Positions 1-10,369 are shown, numbered from the stretch's first letter. The stretch: 40,535 bases of DNA from Streptomyces cahuitamycinicus (GCF_002891435.1 NZ_POUC01000024.1:1-40535), one strand, 5' to 3'. Notes: generated by a model from the sequence alone, not told the origin. Program-made: numbers and translations.

Positions 1-75
1 GCTCGGGGGGTGGGTAGGAGGGACGCTGCGTCGTGGTCACCGACCGATCATCGCAAGAACGAGGGGGGCCCTCTG

Positions 76-103
76 TTCACCGCGCCAGAATTGCCGCTAG
101 CGT
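76..103 (+). promoter_or_regulatory. Candidate thiC promoter (-35/-10)
   Basis: TTCACC at 76-81 and TAGCGT at 98-103 are separated by 16 bp. They resemble the Streptomyces vegetative consensus TTGAC-N16-18-TAGNNT. Transcription would begin near 110, just upstream of the TPP riboswitch. This is an inference from consensus and position only. Confidence 0.4.
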
Positions 104-120
104 GGAGGCAACTTTTGTAC

Positions 121-2079
<1,959 letters not shown>

Positions 2080-2089
2080 CGCTGCCGCG

Positions 2090-2122
2090 CACAGGCCGGG
2101 GGCCGATGGGCCCCGGCCTGTG
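2090..2122 (+). terminator. Hairpin terminator after thiC
   Basis: CACAGGCCGGGG (2090-2101) is perfectly complementary to CCCCGGCCTGTG (2111-2122), a 12-bp GC-rich stem with a 9-nt loop, starting 11 bp after the thiC stop. There is no T-tract, as is usual in Streptomyces. It could also act on the convergent gene. Confidence 0.7.
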
Positions 2123-2210
2123 GGTCCGCACGTTCGGATCCCCGTTCGAGTCCCCGTTCGGGTCGGCGGCCCGTTCGAGTCCGCCGCCCGGACGGGCCCC
2201 GACGCGGGGG

Positions 2211-3077
2211 TTACTCCGGCTGGTGCTCCGGCCCTCCGAAGTCCGGGCTGGAGTAGTCCGGGCTGCTGAAGCTGGGGCGCGAGCCGCGGTCGCCGTCGTC
2301 CGGGCTGGTGAACCCCGGGCGGCCGTAGCCGAGGTGCGGCATGCGGCTGACCGGCGTTGACGAGGGCGTGTGGTGCAGTGCGGCCGCCGCGCCCGGGTCG
2401 ACGAGGGCCTCCCGCAGGAAGGGCAGGATGCCGCGTTCCAGCAGGGCCTCGTGCCAGGCCTCTTTGGCCTGGGCCACCTCGCCCTGCAGTTCGCCGTACG
2501 GTCCGCCTTCGGCCGTGGGCTTGTTGCGCAGGGCCGTGAGCAGCAGCCCCACCGCGGCGACGAGGATCGCGACCGCGGTCACGGCACCGAACACCCAACC
2601 CGTGGTGAGCATGGTGCGGGCGAATCCCTGCTCCGGGTCGAGCATCCTCAGGATGTACCCGACGAGCAGGAAGATCGCCGCGGCGGTTCCGGCCAGGACG
2701 GGCGCGAGGACGGCGACGACGGCGACGGCGCCCGCGCCGGCGGTCTCGGCGACCCCGCCCATGGTGGCGGCGAGCCCCGAGGCGCCCGTACCCGGCCCGG
2801 CGGAACCGGACTCGCGCACGGCCGACGAGCCGGCCGACGCCGGTTGTCGCAGTTCGTCGCGGACCTTGACGTAGTGCTGATACTCGGTCGACGCGGCCGC
2901 CGTGATGAGCGCGGTCGCGTTCAGCGCCATGGTGCGCAGTTGTTCGGAGTTGAGCCGCTGACCGACAGCGGCCAGTTCGGGACGGTGTGGTGCGGAGCGC
3001 AGCGCCTCATCGAGGATCCGCTCGTATTCCTGGCGGTCCTCACTCAGCAGGTGCTGCGGAACGCTGTTCATGTGCAT
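2211..3077 (-). CDS. Conserved two-TM membrane protein, function unknown
   Basis: I do not recognise a named family. The 288-aa product has a mostly helical N-terminal part (about 1-80), a Gly/Ala/Ser-rich linker (about 80-110), two hydrophobic helices (about 113-143 and 156-183), and a Pro/Ser/Gly/Asp-rich C-terminal tail rich in SSPD-like repeats. No signal peptide is evident, so both ends probably face the cytoplasm. Two in-frame ATGs lie 6 bp apart (3077 and 3071): GGAG suits the first and GGGGG the second, so the start is uncertain by two codons. The gene is convergent with thiC and is followed upstream by a separate transcription unit. Confidence 0.75.
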   Translation of the reverse strand: MHMNSVPQHLLSEDRQEYERILDEALRSAPHRPELAAVGQRLNSEQLRTMALNATALITAAASTEYQHYVKVRDELRQPASAGSSAVRESGSAGPGTGASGLAATMGGVAETAGAGAVAVVAVLAPVLAGTAAAIFLLVGYILRMLDPEQGFARTMLTTGWVFGAVTAVAILVAAVGLLLTALRNKPTAEGGPYGELQGEVAQAKEAWHEALLERGILPFLREALVDPGAAAALHHTPSSTPVSRMPHLGYGRPGFTSPDDGDRGSRPSFSSPDYSSPDFGGPEHQPE

Positions 3078-3260
3078 CCCCCGATGCTCCGTAGGGCTTG
3101 GGGCTCGGCATGCTGACGAGCCGTCGGGCAGAAACGGAGGGGAGCCTGCTACGGATAAGCCGATGGTAGAGCGGTGACGGTATGCGGTGACAGGGGGTTT
3201 ACCGAAATTGACCCCTCACCGGCCCGGTCCTCCGAAGGGGAACGCCTGCCCGGTGAACGT

Positions 3261-4337
3261 TCACGTATCCAGCGGCAGTTGCTGGACCAGTAGTTTTCCG
3301 GCCATGGTCACGCCACCGTCCATCGCGATGGCGAGTCCGTCGGCGTAGACGTGCGGTCCCTCGATCACGGGGTCGCGGTCGTCCTCGTCGTCCTCGGAGC
3401 CGACCTCGCCCAGCAAGTACGGAATCGGGCTGTGCCCGTGAACGATGCGGGCGCCCCCGTACGTATCGAGCAGGGAGCGCACGGCGTCCGCGCCGCCCTC
3501 GTCGCGGAAGGAGAACCGCTTGGTGAACTTGCGGAACAGGTCCCAGACCTCGTCCGCGTCGTTGCGGGTGATCGTCTCGCGGACGGTGTCGTTGACCTCT
3601 TCGATGGAGCGGCCGTAGTCGAGATAGGCGGTGGTGTCGGAGTGGACGAGCAGGTGGCCGTCGACCTCCTCGATGGCGTCAAGGCGCGACATCCACTGCA
3701 GGTGGTGGTCCTGGAGGCGGTCCATGTCGGTCTTCTGGCCGCCGTTGAGGAGCCACGCCGCCTGGAAGGTGGCGGTGCCCGCGCCGGAGTTGACGGGGGT
3801 GTCGCCGAACCGCTTGGCGCCGAGCAGCAGCAGCTCGTGGTTGCCCATGAGCGCCTTGCAGTAGCCGCCGGCCGCGGCGGCCTCGGCGGACAGCCGCATC
3901 ACGAGGTCGATGACGCCGATGCCGTCCGGCCCGCGGTCGGTGAAGTCGCCGAGGAACCACAGCCGGGCGGTGCCCGCGCACCAGCTTCCGGCGGCGTCGA
4001 GCAGGCCCTTCTCCTGGAGGGCCGACACCAGCTGGTCGAGGTACCCGTGCACGTCACCGACGACGTACAGCGGTCCCTGCCCGGTGGTGGCCTGCGGGGC
4101 GGCGGCGGTCTCGGGATCCACGGTCACCTGGACAGTGTCACCCCGGTTGATGACGGGAAGGTCGCGCTCGGTCGGCGTGTACCCCTCGGGGTAGGCCTCC
4201 TCGGGCGGCGGGGCGACGTCACCGGGGTGGACGCTGTGGACGTACGGACCGGCCTCGTTGACGTACGCGGGCACCCGGAAGTCGCGCAGCGTCGCCGTCC
4301 GCTCCACCTCGGGTCCCTGACCGGCCCCCTGAGTCAT
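3261..4337 (-). CDS. PPP-family metallophosphoesterase (Ser/Thr phosphatase-like)
   Basis: The product is a calcineurin-like metallophosphoesterase with PPP-family signatures in order: GDVHG (about residues 94-98), GDFTDRG (130-136) and GNHE (165-168), with later HSD and HGHSP motifs completing the bimetal site. These are the motifs of protein Ser/Thr phosphatases and of Ap4A-hydrolase-like enzymes. The true substrate is unknown. The start is set at ATG 4337 because GGTGGAGGGGTCG lies immediately upstream. An ATG at 4418 is open in frame but has no such site and would add 27 non-conserved residues. The first ~90 residues are an acidic, Pro-rich extension absent from minimal phosphatases. It is probably cytosolic and monocistronic. 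Confidence 0.85.
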   Translation of the reverse strand: MTQGAGQGPEVERTATLRDFRVPAYVNEAGPYVHSVHPGDVAPPPEEAYPEGYTPTERDLPVINRGDTVQVTVDPETAAAPQATTGQGPLYVVGDVHGYLDQLVSALQEKGLLDAAGSWCAGTARLWFLGDFTDRGPDGIGVIDLVMRLSAEAAAAGGYCKALMGNHELLLLGAKRFGDTPVNSGAGTATFQAAWLLNGGQKTDMDRLQDHHLQWMSRLDAIEEVDGHLLVHSDTTAYLDYGRSIEEVNDTVRETITRNDADEVWDLFRKFTKRFSFRDEGGADAVRSLLDTYGGARIVHGHSPIPYLLGEVGSEDDEDDRDPVIEGPHVYADGLAIAMDGGVTMAGKLLVQQLPLDT

Positions 4338-4413
4338 CGACCCCTCCACCATCGCGCCGCATTGCACCGCATCGGACTGCCTGGTCGTAGCGGCCCGCGG
4401 GTGTCGTGGGCCC

Positions 4414-4443
4414 ATCATAGGAATGCGGATCGCGCCATGTGAT
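4414..4443 (-). promoter_or_regulatory. Candidate promoter for the metallophosphoesterase gene
   Basis: On the minus strand, TATGAT (4419-4414) has an ATCACA -35-like hexamer (4443-4438) 18 bp upstream. The start site would be near 4407, giving a leader of about 70 nt. The -10 is good and the -35 fair. Inference from consensus only. Confidence 0.4.
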
Positions 4444-4630
4444 GACCCAGGGGTGGTGAATCAGAGCAAGAGTCCAGTTCACCGCGGCTTTCGCCCCGAT
4501 TGCGCCGGGCTTTGACCACCGTGTGACCGTCCCCGCTTTTCCGCTCTTCGCGAGAACGATCCCTTCTCTCCGGGGGACCGGCCCTGTTTCTCCCCAGGAG
4601 TACGACCTTCCCTTTACCCGGGTGCGGGAC

Positions 4631-5743
4631 CTACGTCTCCTCGGGTGATCGCGGCGGGCTGACCGTCGTGCGCGGCGAGCGTCGCTGGGACGAGGTGCGC
4701 ACGATCAGCTCCGTCGGTATCACCTGCTCCACCGGCCGGTCGGATTCCACTCCCTCGATGGCGTCAATGAGGAGCTGCACCACCGCCGTGCCGATGCGGC
4801 GCGGCTTCAGGGAGAGCGTGGTGATCGGTGGCTCGGTGTTGGCGTACACGGTGGACTCGCTGCAGCAGACCAGCAGCAGGTCGTCGGGGACGCGCAGGCC
4901 GTAGCGGCGGGCCGCGGCGAGAAGGTCGGTGCCGTTCGGGTCGAACAGTCCGTAGACCGCGTCGGGCCGGTCGGGCCGGGCGAGCAGCCGGTCGGCGGCC
5001 ACGGCTCCCGCGCAGGGATCGTGCGCGGGGTAGGCCTCGTACACCGGATCCTGGCCCACTCGCTCGCACCAGCGCAGGTACGCCGTGGTCGACAGGTGGG
5101 TGTACGTGTCCGTCGACGTGCCGGTCAGCAGGCCGATGCGGCGGGCGCCGGCGTCGGCCAGGTGGTCGAGGATGCCGAGGACGGCGGCCTCGTGGTCGTT
5201 GTCGACCCAGGCGGTGACCGGCAGGGCGCCGGCCGGGCGGCCGTCGGAGACGACCGGCAGGCCCTGCCGGACGAGTTCACCGACGACCGGGTCCTGGTCG
5301 GAGGGGTCGATGACGACGGTGCCGTCCAGGGCGACGTTCGACCACACGTCGTGGCGGGAGGTCGCGGGCAGGATGACGAGGGCGTAGCCGCGGGCGAGCG
5401 CGGCGGAGGTGGCGGCCCGCGCCATCTCCGCGAAGTACGCGAACTCCGTGAAGGTGAAAGGTTCATCCCCGTATGTGGTCACGGTCAGGCCGATGAGTCC
5501 CGACTTGCCGGTACGGAGGGTCCGGGCGGCCGCCGAGGGGCGATAGCCCAGTCGGTCGGCGACCTCGCGGACATGGCGCCGGGTGGCGTCCGGGAGCCGG
5601 CCCTTGCCGTTGAGGGCGTCGGAGACGGTCGTGATGGAGACTCCGGCTGCGGCGGCCACGTCTCTGATGCCCGCCCGGCCCGGTCTGCTGCCTCGCCGTG
5701 AGGTTTCCGCGCGGCTCACCTGGTGCTTCCCTGCTGCTGTCAT
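4631..5743 (-). CDS. LacI-family transcriptional regulator
   Basis: The 370-aa protein has an N-terminal helix-turn-helix (about residues 26-45, core AGVSITTVSDALNG) followed by the LacI hinge region (RHVREVADRLGYRPSAAARTLR segment), and a periplasmic-binding-protein-like sensor domain that would bind a sugar or related ligand. The start is placed at ATG 5743, 20 residues before the conserved DNA-binding segment; an in-frame ATG at 5809 would add 22 residues with no family resemblance. No strong ribosome-binding site is visible. No sugar-transport or glycosidase gene is adjacent, so the regulon cannot be inferred. A LacI-type operator-like palindrome lies about 115 bp upstream, which suggests autoregulation. 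Confidence 0.9.
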   Translation of the reverse strand: MTAAGKHQVSRAETSRRGSRPGRAGIRDVAAAAGVSITTVSDALNGKGRLPDATRRHVREVADRLGYRPSAAARTLRTGKSGLIGLTVTTYGDEPFTFTEFAYFAEMARAATSAALARGYALVILPATSRHDVWSNVALDGTVVIDPSDQDPVVGELVRQGLPVVSDGRPAGALPVTAWVDNDHEAAVLGILDHLADAGARRIGLLTGTSTDTYTHLSTTAYLRWCERVGQDPVYEAYPAHDPCAGAVAADRLLARPDRPDAVYGLFDPNGTDLLAAARRYGLRVPDDLLLVCCSESTVYANTEPPITTLSLKPRRIGTAVVQLLIDAIEGVESDRPVEQVIPTELIVRTSSQRRSPRTTVSPPRSPEET

Positions 5744-6175
5744 GGCGAGCCGATAGTAGGGCTCATGTGGTGGGGTAGTGCGGACGCATATGCACGCGTT
5801 GACAGGCACGTTTCTGCATGATCATTTACTGCCAATTGCTTTGGAAAACAAGGGCGTTGAGCGCTCTCATGACAGTACGTGTCTTGTCGGCGTGCACGGG
5901 CCTGCCAAGTGGGTGATGTTGCGAAGAGGTCTCAACTCACCTGCACGAGGGATGCGCGCCACGGCGTGCACCACCGGCGCGTAGATATATGTGAAGCGCG
6001 CCCCCGGATTCGTACGCCTTGGTGCGCCGATGCCCCTGTTGCCGGTGGGACAGGAGAGGCCGGGTCCCGGCTGCTCGGTCGTGGCTATACGCAGCGGCGC
6101 CGAATCCTCATAAGGTGAGGAGTATTGGATGTCGGCGGCGGTCATGGGCCGCCGGTCTTCACGAGGAGGACTGCG
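5744..6175. other. Non-coding divergent region between the LacI regulator and hisC
   Basis: This 432-bp stretch separates two divergent genes. It is noticeably more AT-rich near 5815-5850 than its surroundings, as expected for promoters. It holds the AGCGCT-centred palindrome at 5856-5869 and a hairpin with arms GGCGGC/GCCGCC just upstream of the hisC ribosome-binding site (about 6134-6153). I see no convincing gene or complete -35/-10 pair for hisC. Confidence 0.5.
5856..5869. promoter_or_regulatory. LacI-type operator-like palindrome
   Basis: GTTGAGCGCTCTCA is centred on AGCGCT. Streptomyces LacI-family regulators such as CebR bind TGGGAGCGCTCCCA, and the right half here (AGCGCTCTCA) is close to that pattern while the left half is weaker. 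It lies between the LacI-family gene and hisC. A role as the regulator's own operator is inferred. Confidence 0.35.
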
Positions 6176-7255
6176 GTGAGCGAGACGAGCCCCAAGCTGC
6201 GCGCCGAGCTGGAGGGGATCCCCACTTACAAGCCCGGCAAGCCCGCCGCGGCAGGTGGTCCGGTGGCCTACAAGCTGTCCTCCAACGAGAACCCGTATCC
6301 GCCTCTGCCGGGCGTGATGGAGACCGTGACGGCGGCGGCCTGCACCTTCAACCGCTACCCGGACATGGCCTGTACGGCGCTCATGAACGAACTGTCCGAG
6401 GCGTTCGGCGTGCCGCTCGCCCACCTGGCCACCGGTACCGGTTCGGTCGGTGTCGCCCAGCAGCTGATCCAGGCCACCTCCGGCCCGGGCGACGAGGTGA
6501 TCTACGCCTGGCGGTCGTTCGAGGCGTATCCGATCATCACGCAGATCAGCGGCGCGAGGTCGGTCCAGGTGCCGCTGACGCCCGGGGATGTGCACGACCT
6601 CGACGCGATGGCCGACGCGATCACCGACCGGACGCGGCTCATCTTCGTCTGCAACCCCAACAACCCCACGGGCACGGTGGTGCGGCGGGCCGAGCTGGAG
6701 CGGTTCCTGGACCGGGTGCCAAGTGATGTGCTGGTGGTCCTCGACGAGGCCTACCGCGAGTTCATTCGCGATCCCGAGGTGCCGGACGGCGTCGAGCTCT
6801 ACCGTGACCGGCCCAACGTCTGTGTGCTGCGGACCTTCTCGAAGGCGTACGGCCTCGCCGGCCTGCGTGTCGGTTTCGCCATCGCCCACGAACCGGTGGC
6901 CGCGGCTCTGCGCAAGACGGCAGTGCCGTTCGGCGTGAGCCAGCTCGCGCAGGAGGCGGCGATCGCCTCACTCCGGGCCGAGGACGAACTGTTCGGCCGG
7001 GTCGGCTCCCTGGTGTGCGAGCGCACGCGCGTGGTCGACGGCCTGCGCTCGCAGGGCTGGACTGTGCCCGAGACCCAGGCCAACTTCGTATGGCTGCGGC
7101 TGGGGGAGCGCACGGTCGCGTTCGCGCAGGCGTGCGAGCAGGCGGGTGTGGTGATCCGGCCGTTCCCGGGTGAGGGTGTGCGGGTGACGGTCGGGGAGGC
7201 CGAGGCGAACGACATCTTCCTGAAGGTGTCGGAAGGGTTCCGCAAGGAGCTGTAG
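6176..7255 (+). CDS. hisC: HisC-type aminotransferase (histidinol-phosphate or aromatic)
   Basis: This is a class I/II PLP-dependent aminotransferase of 359 aa. Visible family features are the SSNENPYPP substrate-binding start, NPNNPTG (about 160-166), the DEAYREF motif (about 190-196) and the PLP lysine K223 in [15 protein letters not shown]. It would transaminate histidinol phosphate or aromatic 2-oxo acids; HisC2/Pat-type enzymes overlap in sequence, so substrate is not settled. A prephenate dehydratase gene 19 kb away leaves an aromatic role possible. The start is GTG 6176, because GGAGGA (6164-6169) sits 6 nt before it. No his operon genes flank it, which favours the second-copy (HisC2/Pat) type. 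Confidence 0.88.
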   Translation: MSETSPKLRAELEGIPTYKPGKPAAAGGPVAYKLSSNENPYPPLPGVMETVTAAACTFNRYPDMACTALMNELSEAFGVPLAHLATGTGSVGVAQQLIQATSGPGDEVIYAWRSFEAYPIITQISGARSVQVPLTPGDVHDLDAMADAITDRTRLIFVCNPNNPTGTVVRRAELERFLDRVPSDVLVVLDEAYREFIRDPEVPDGVELYRDRPNVCVLRTFSKAYGLAGLRVGFAIAHEPVAAALRKTAVPFGVSQLAQEAAIASLRAEDELFGRVGSLVCERTRVVDGLRSQGWTVPETQANFVWLRLGERTVAFAQACEQAGVVIRPFPGEGVRVTVGEAEANDIFLKVSEGFRKEL

Positions 7256-7271
7256 GGCTCAGCGCGCCAGG

Positions 7272-7664
7272 TCAGGCGTCCAGAAGTTCCACGCGTACGG
7301 GGTGGCCGTCCCGCACTGTCGTGAGCAGGCCGGGGTCGCCGTCGAGACGGCCGAGGACATTGCACGGGCTTGCGAGGCGGCACTCGTCGCCCTGAGAGAT
7401 CGGCGTTGGTCCGTACGGTAGGGCGAGGGTGTCGCCGTCGGTCCAGAAGGCGACGGTGCCTGGCTCTACGACCTCGCGGGTGCCTGTTTCACGTGAAACC
7501 GACACTCCTGTGTCGAAGTACACCTCCTCGCCCCAGGTGCGCGCTGTCGACACGAGGGGCAGCGCTCTGGCGAGGGCCTGACTGGTCGGGGTGTCGTCGA
7601 GCGACGCCGTGAGATGGCCCGCGGGCCAGGAAATCCGTATCCGTAGTGGTGGCGGTGTCTGCAT
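7272..7664 (-). CDS. Cyclophilin-like (TM1367/DUF369-type) small protein
   Basis: The 130-aa product resembles the Thermotoga TM1367 family, a cyclophilin-like beta-barrel: the matching blocks are the TWGEEVYFDTGV core, REVVEPGTVAFW, the YGPTPIS segment and the SPCNVLGRL segment. Family members have no proven enzymatic activity that I can name. The gene converges on hisC, 16 bp apart. Its coding sequence contains a perfect parS, which encodes the residues VSRET. The ATG at 7664 has no ribosome-binding site, so translation may be leaderless or from another start. A perfect inverted repeat lies 8 bp upstream of that ATG. Confidence 0.8.
   Translation of the reverse strand: MQTPPPLRIRISWPAGHLTASLDDTPTSQALARALPLVSTARTWGEEVYFDTGVSVSRETGTREVVEPGTVAFWTDGDTLALPYGPTPISQGDECRLASPCNVLGRLDGDPGLLTTVRDGHPVRVELLDA
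7486..7499. promoter_or_regulatory. parS: parS (ParB-binding site), perfect
   Basis: GTTTCACGTGAAAC is a perfect 14-bp palindrome identical to the Streptomyces parS consensus. It lies inside the cyclophilin-like gene, where the minus-strand frame reads it as part of VSRET. ParB would nucleate here to organise and segregate the oriC region. Confidence 0.88.
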
Positions 7665-7671
7665 GCCATCG

Positions 7672-7690
7672 ATTCAACAGTATGTTGAAT
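7672..7690. promoter_or_regulatory. Perfect inverted repeat, probable operator
   Basis: ATTCAACAGTATGTTGAAT has 8-bp perfect arms around a 3-bp spacer. Being AT-rich and directly upstream of the minus-strand cyclophilin-like gene, it looks like a repressor site (GntR-type operators are often of this size). The cognate regulator is not in the window as far as I can tell. Confidence 0.5.
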
Positions 7691-7775
7691 TTCAGGCCAA
7701 GGCGTTCGCTGTGACCGGCGCGACAGGGGACCCCCTCCAGGGCTCGAAAGTCCGTCCTGCATAATGGCTTGTGAA

Positions 7776-7791
7776 TGTGAACGCTTTCACA
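7776..7791. promoter_or_regulatory. Rex operator (ROP) upstream of cydA
   Basis: TGTGAACGCTTTCACA matches the Streptomyces Rex site TGTGAACGCGTTCACA with one central difference and intact TGTGAA/TTCACA half-sites. It lies 22 bp upstream of cydA. Rex is an NADH/NAD+ sensor known in S. coelicolor to repress cydABCD, released when NADH rises at low oxygen. A CATAAT hexamer at 7760-7765 is a candidate -10, which would place the operator over the transcription start. Confidence 0.9.
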
Positions 7792-7813
7792 AGCGTAGGT
7801 AAGGAGCGGCGAC

Positions 7814-9322
7814 GTGGACCTGGCTTTGGCGCCGGAGACCCTGGCGCGATGGCAGTTCGGCATCACCACCGTCTACCACTTTCTGTTCGTCCCCCTGACG
7901 ATCTCGCTGGCCGCGCTCACGGCCGGTCTACAGACGGCCTGGGTGCGGACGGAGAAGGAGAAGTACCTCCAAGCGACGAAGTTCTGGGGCAAGCTCTTCC
8001 TGATCAACATCGCGATGGGTGTGGTCACCGGCATCGTGCAGGAGTTCCAGTTCGGCATGAACTGGTCCGACTACTCGCGCTTCGTCGGTGACGTGTTCGG
8101 TGCGCCACTGGCCTTCGAGGCCCTGATCGCCTTCTTCTTCGAGTCGACCTTCATCGGCCTGTGGATCTTCGGCTGGGACAAGCTGCCGAAGAAGATCCAC
8201 CTGGCCTGTATATGGATGGTCTCGATCGGCACGATCCTGTCGGCCTACTTCATCCTCGCGGCCAATTCCTGGATGCAGCACCCGGTGGGCTACCGGATCA
8301 ACGAGGCGAAGGGACGGGCCGAGCTCACCGACTTCTGGCTGGTGCTCACCCAGAACACCGCGCTCGCCCAGGTCTTCCACACGCTCACAGCGGCCTTCCT
8401 GACCGGCGGCGCCTTCATGGTCGGCATCGCGGCCTTCCACATAGTCCGCAAGAAGCACCTCCCCGTGATGAAGACCTCGCTGCGGCTGGGCCTTGTCACC
8501 GTCGTCATCGGCGGGCTCCTCACCGCGATCAGCGGCGACGTGCTCGGCAAGATCATGTACCAGCAGCAGCCCATGAAGATGGCCGCTGCCGAGGCGCTGT
8601 GGGACGGCGAGAAGCCGGCACCCTTCTCGGTCTTCGCCGTCGGCGACGTCGACAAGGGCCACAACAAGGTCGCCATCGAGATCCCCGGCCTGCTGTCCTT
8701 CCTCGCCAAGGACGACTTCACCTCGTACGTGCCCGGCATCAACGACGTCAACAAGGCCGAGCAGGCGAAGTACGGGCCCGGTGACTACCGGCCCAACATC
8801 CCCGTCGCCTACTGGGGCTTCCGGTGGATGATCGGCTTCGGCATGACGTCGTTCGCCATCGGCCTGGCCGGGCTGTGGCTGACCCGCAAGAAGTTCATGC
8901 TGCCGCAGCATCTGAGGGTGGGCGACGACGAGGTGCCGCATCTCGTTCTGCTGCCGAAGAAGGCGCTCGGCCCGACCCTCACCAAGTGGTACTGGCGCAT
9001 CGCGATCCTCACCCTGGGCTTCCCGCTGATCGCCAGCTCCTGGGGCTGGATCTTCACCGAGATGGGCCGCCAGCCGTGGGTCGTCTACGGCCTGTTCCAG
9101 ACGCGTGACGCGGTCTCCCCCGGTGTCTCCCAGGCCGAAGTCATCACCTCGATGGTCGTCTTCACCACGCTGTACGCGATCCTCGCCGTCGTCGAGGTCA
9201 AGCTGCTGGTCAAGTACGCCAAGGCGGGCCCGCCGGAGCTCACCGAGGCCGACCTCAACCCGCCCACGAAGATCGGCGGCGACTCCCGTGACGCCGACAA
9301 GCCGATGGCCTTCTCGTACTAG
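7814..9322 (+). CDS. cydA: Cytochrome bd ubiquinol/menaquinol oxidase subunit I
   Basis: CydA carries the haems (b558, b595, d) of the bd-type quinol oxidase, a high-affinity terminal oxidase in the cytoplasmic membrane. The 502-aa product starts with the family pattern ARWQFGITTVYHFLFVP containing H22, the equivalent of the E. coli N-terminal haem-ligand His, and ends with the conserved EMGRQPWVVYG block. The quinol-binding loop is of the short type, as in most Gram-positive enzymes. The GTG at 7814 follows AAGGAG. It is first in the cydA-cydB-cydCD operon and lies behind a Rex operator, so induction under low oxygen is expected. Confidence 0.97.
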   Translation: MDLALAPETLARWQFGITTVYHFLFVPLTISLAALTAGLQTAWVRTEKEKYLQATKFWGKLFLINIAMGVVTGIVQEFQFGMNWSDYSRFVGDVFGAPLAFEALIAFFFESTFIGLWIFGWDKLPKKIHLACIWMVSIGTILSAYFILAANSWMQHPVGYRINEAKGRAELTDFWLVLTQNTALAQVFHTLTAAFLTGGAFMVGIAAFHIVRKKHLPVMKTSLRLGLVTVVIGGLLTAISGDVLGKIMYQQQPMKMAAAEALWDGEKPAPFSVFAVGDVDKGHNKVAIEIPGLLSFLAKDDFTSYVPGINDVNKAEQAKYGPGDYRPNIPVAYWGFRWMIGFGMTSFAIGLAGLWLTRKKFMLPQHLRVGDDEVPHLVLLPKKALGPTLTKWYWRIAILTLGFPLIASSWGWIFTEMGRQPWVVYGLFQTRDAVSPGVSQAEVITSMVVFTTLYAILAVVEVKLLVKYAKAGPPELTEADLNPPTKIGGDSRDADKPMAFSY

Positions 9323-9342
9323 GCCGAGGGAGCTGCACAGTC

Positions 9343-10350
9343 ATGGAACTGCACGACGTCTGGTTCGTCCTGATCGCCGTCCTGTGGACCGGCTACTTCT
9401 TCCTGGAGGGCTTCGACTTCGGGGTCGGCGTGCTCACGAAGCTGCTCGCCCGCAACCGGCCCGAGAAGCGGGTGCTGATCAACACCATCGGCCCCGTCTG
9501 GGACGGCAACGAGGTGTGGCTGCTCTCGGCGGGCGGCGCGACCTTCGCCGCCTTCCCCGAGTGGTACGCCACGCTCTTCTCCGGCTTCTACCTGCCCCTG
9601 CTGCTCATCCTGGTCTGCCTGATCGTCCGGGGTGTCGCCTTCGAGTACCGCGTGAAGCGGCCCGAGGAGAGCTGGCAGCGCAACTGGGAGACGGCGATCT
9701 TCTGGACCTCGCTGATCCCCGCGTTCCTGTGGGGTGTGGCCTTCGGCAACATCGTGCACGGTGTGAAGATCGACCAGGACTTCAACTACGCCGGCGGCGT
9801 CCTGGACCTGCTCAACCCGTACGCGCTGCTGGGCGGGCTGGTCACGCTGTCGCTGTTCACCTTCCACGGGACGGTGTTCGTCGGGCTCAAGACGGTCGGG
9901 GAGATCCGGGAGCGGGCGCGGAAGCTGGCGCTGCGCGTCGGGCTGGTGACCGCCCTGCTGGCGCTCGCCTTCCTGCTGTGGACGCAGTCCGACCGAGGTG
10001 ACGGGGCATCGCTCGTCGCGCTGGTCGCGGCCGTGGCGTCGCTCGTCCTGGCGCTGGTAGCGGCGCGGGCGAAGCGTGAGGGCTGGGCGTTCGCCCTGTC
10101 GGGGCTCACCATCGTGGCCACGGTGGCGATGCTCTTCCTGACGCTCTTCCCGAACGTCATGCCGTCGACGCTGAACCCGGACTGGAGCCTGACGGTCACC
10201 AACGCCTCGTCCAGCCCGTACACATTGAAGATCATGACCTGGTGTGCCGGGATCGCCACCCCGGTCGTCCTGCTCTACCAGGGCTGGACCTACTGGGTGT
10301 TCCGCAAGCGGATCGGCACTCAGCACATCGCCGCCGAGACCGTGCACTGA
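9343..10350 (+). CDS. cydB: Cytochrome bd oxidase subunit II
   Basis: CydB is the structural partner of CydA. The 335-aa integral membrane protein begins with the family signature (WFVLIAVLWTGYFFLEGFDFGVG segment) and has the conserved NEVWLL/AFPEWYATLFSGFY region near residues 65-90. About eight or nine hydrophobic helices follow. It starts 20 bp after the cydA stop with GAGGGAG upstream, so the two are co-transcribed. The stop TGA at 10348-10350 is followed at once by the cydCD ribosome-binding site. Confidence 0.97.
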   Translation: MELHDVWFVLIAVLWTGYFFLEGFDFGVGVLTKLLARNRPEKRVLINTIGPVWDGNEVWLLSAGGATFAAFPEWYATLFSGFYLPLLLILVCLIVRGVAFEYRVKRPEESWQRNWETAIFWTSLIPAFLWGVAFGNIVHGVKIDQDFNYAGGVLDLLNPYALLGGLVTLSLFTFHGTVFVGLKTVGEIRERARKLALRVGLVTALLALAFLLWTQSDRGDGASLVALVAAVASLVLALVAARAKREGWAFALSGLTIVATVAMLFLTLFPNVMPSTLNPDWSLTVTNASSSPYTLKIMTWCAGIATPVVLLYQGWTYWVFRKRIGTQHIAAETVH

Positions 10351-10355
10351 GGTGT

Positions 10356-10369
10356 GTTTCACGTGAAAC
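10356..10369. promoter_or_regulatory. parS: parS, perfect, over the cydCD translation start
   Basis: GTTTCACGTGAAAC lies between the likely ribosome-binding site of cydCD (GAGG, 10349-10352) and its GTG start at 10363, which is itself inside the palindrome. The cydB stop codon is 6 bp upstream. It is identical to the Streptomyces parS consensus. Confidence 0.88.

Noticed and set aside
2141..2179. GTTCGAGTCC resembling a tRNA T-arm, possible tRNA remnant or att site
   Set aside because: No matching acceptor or anticodon arms and no integrase in the window; better read as a tandem repeat.
3253..3264. Palindrome GTGAACGTTCAC over the metallophosphoesterase stop, resembling a Rex site
   Set aside because: The half-sites are 2 bp apart rather than 4, it lies at the 3' end of a gene, and no promoter is next to it.
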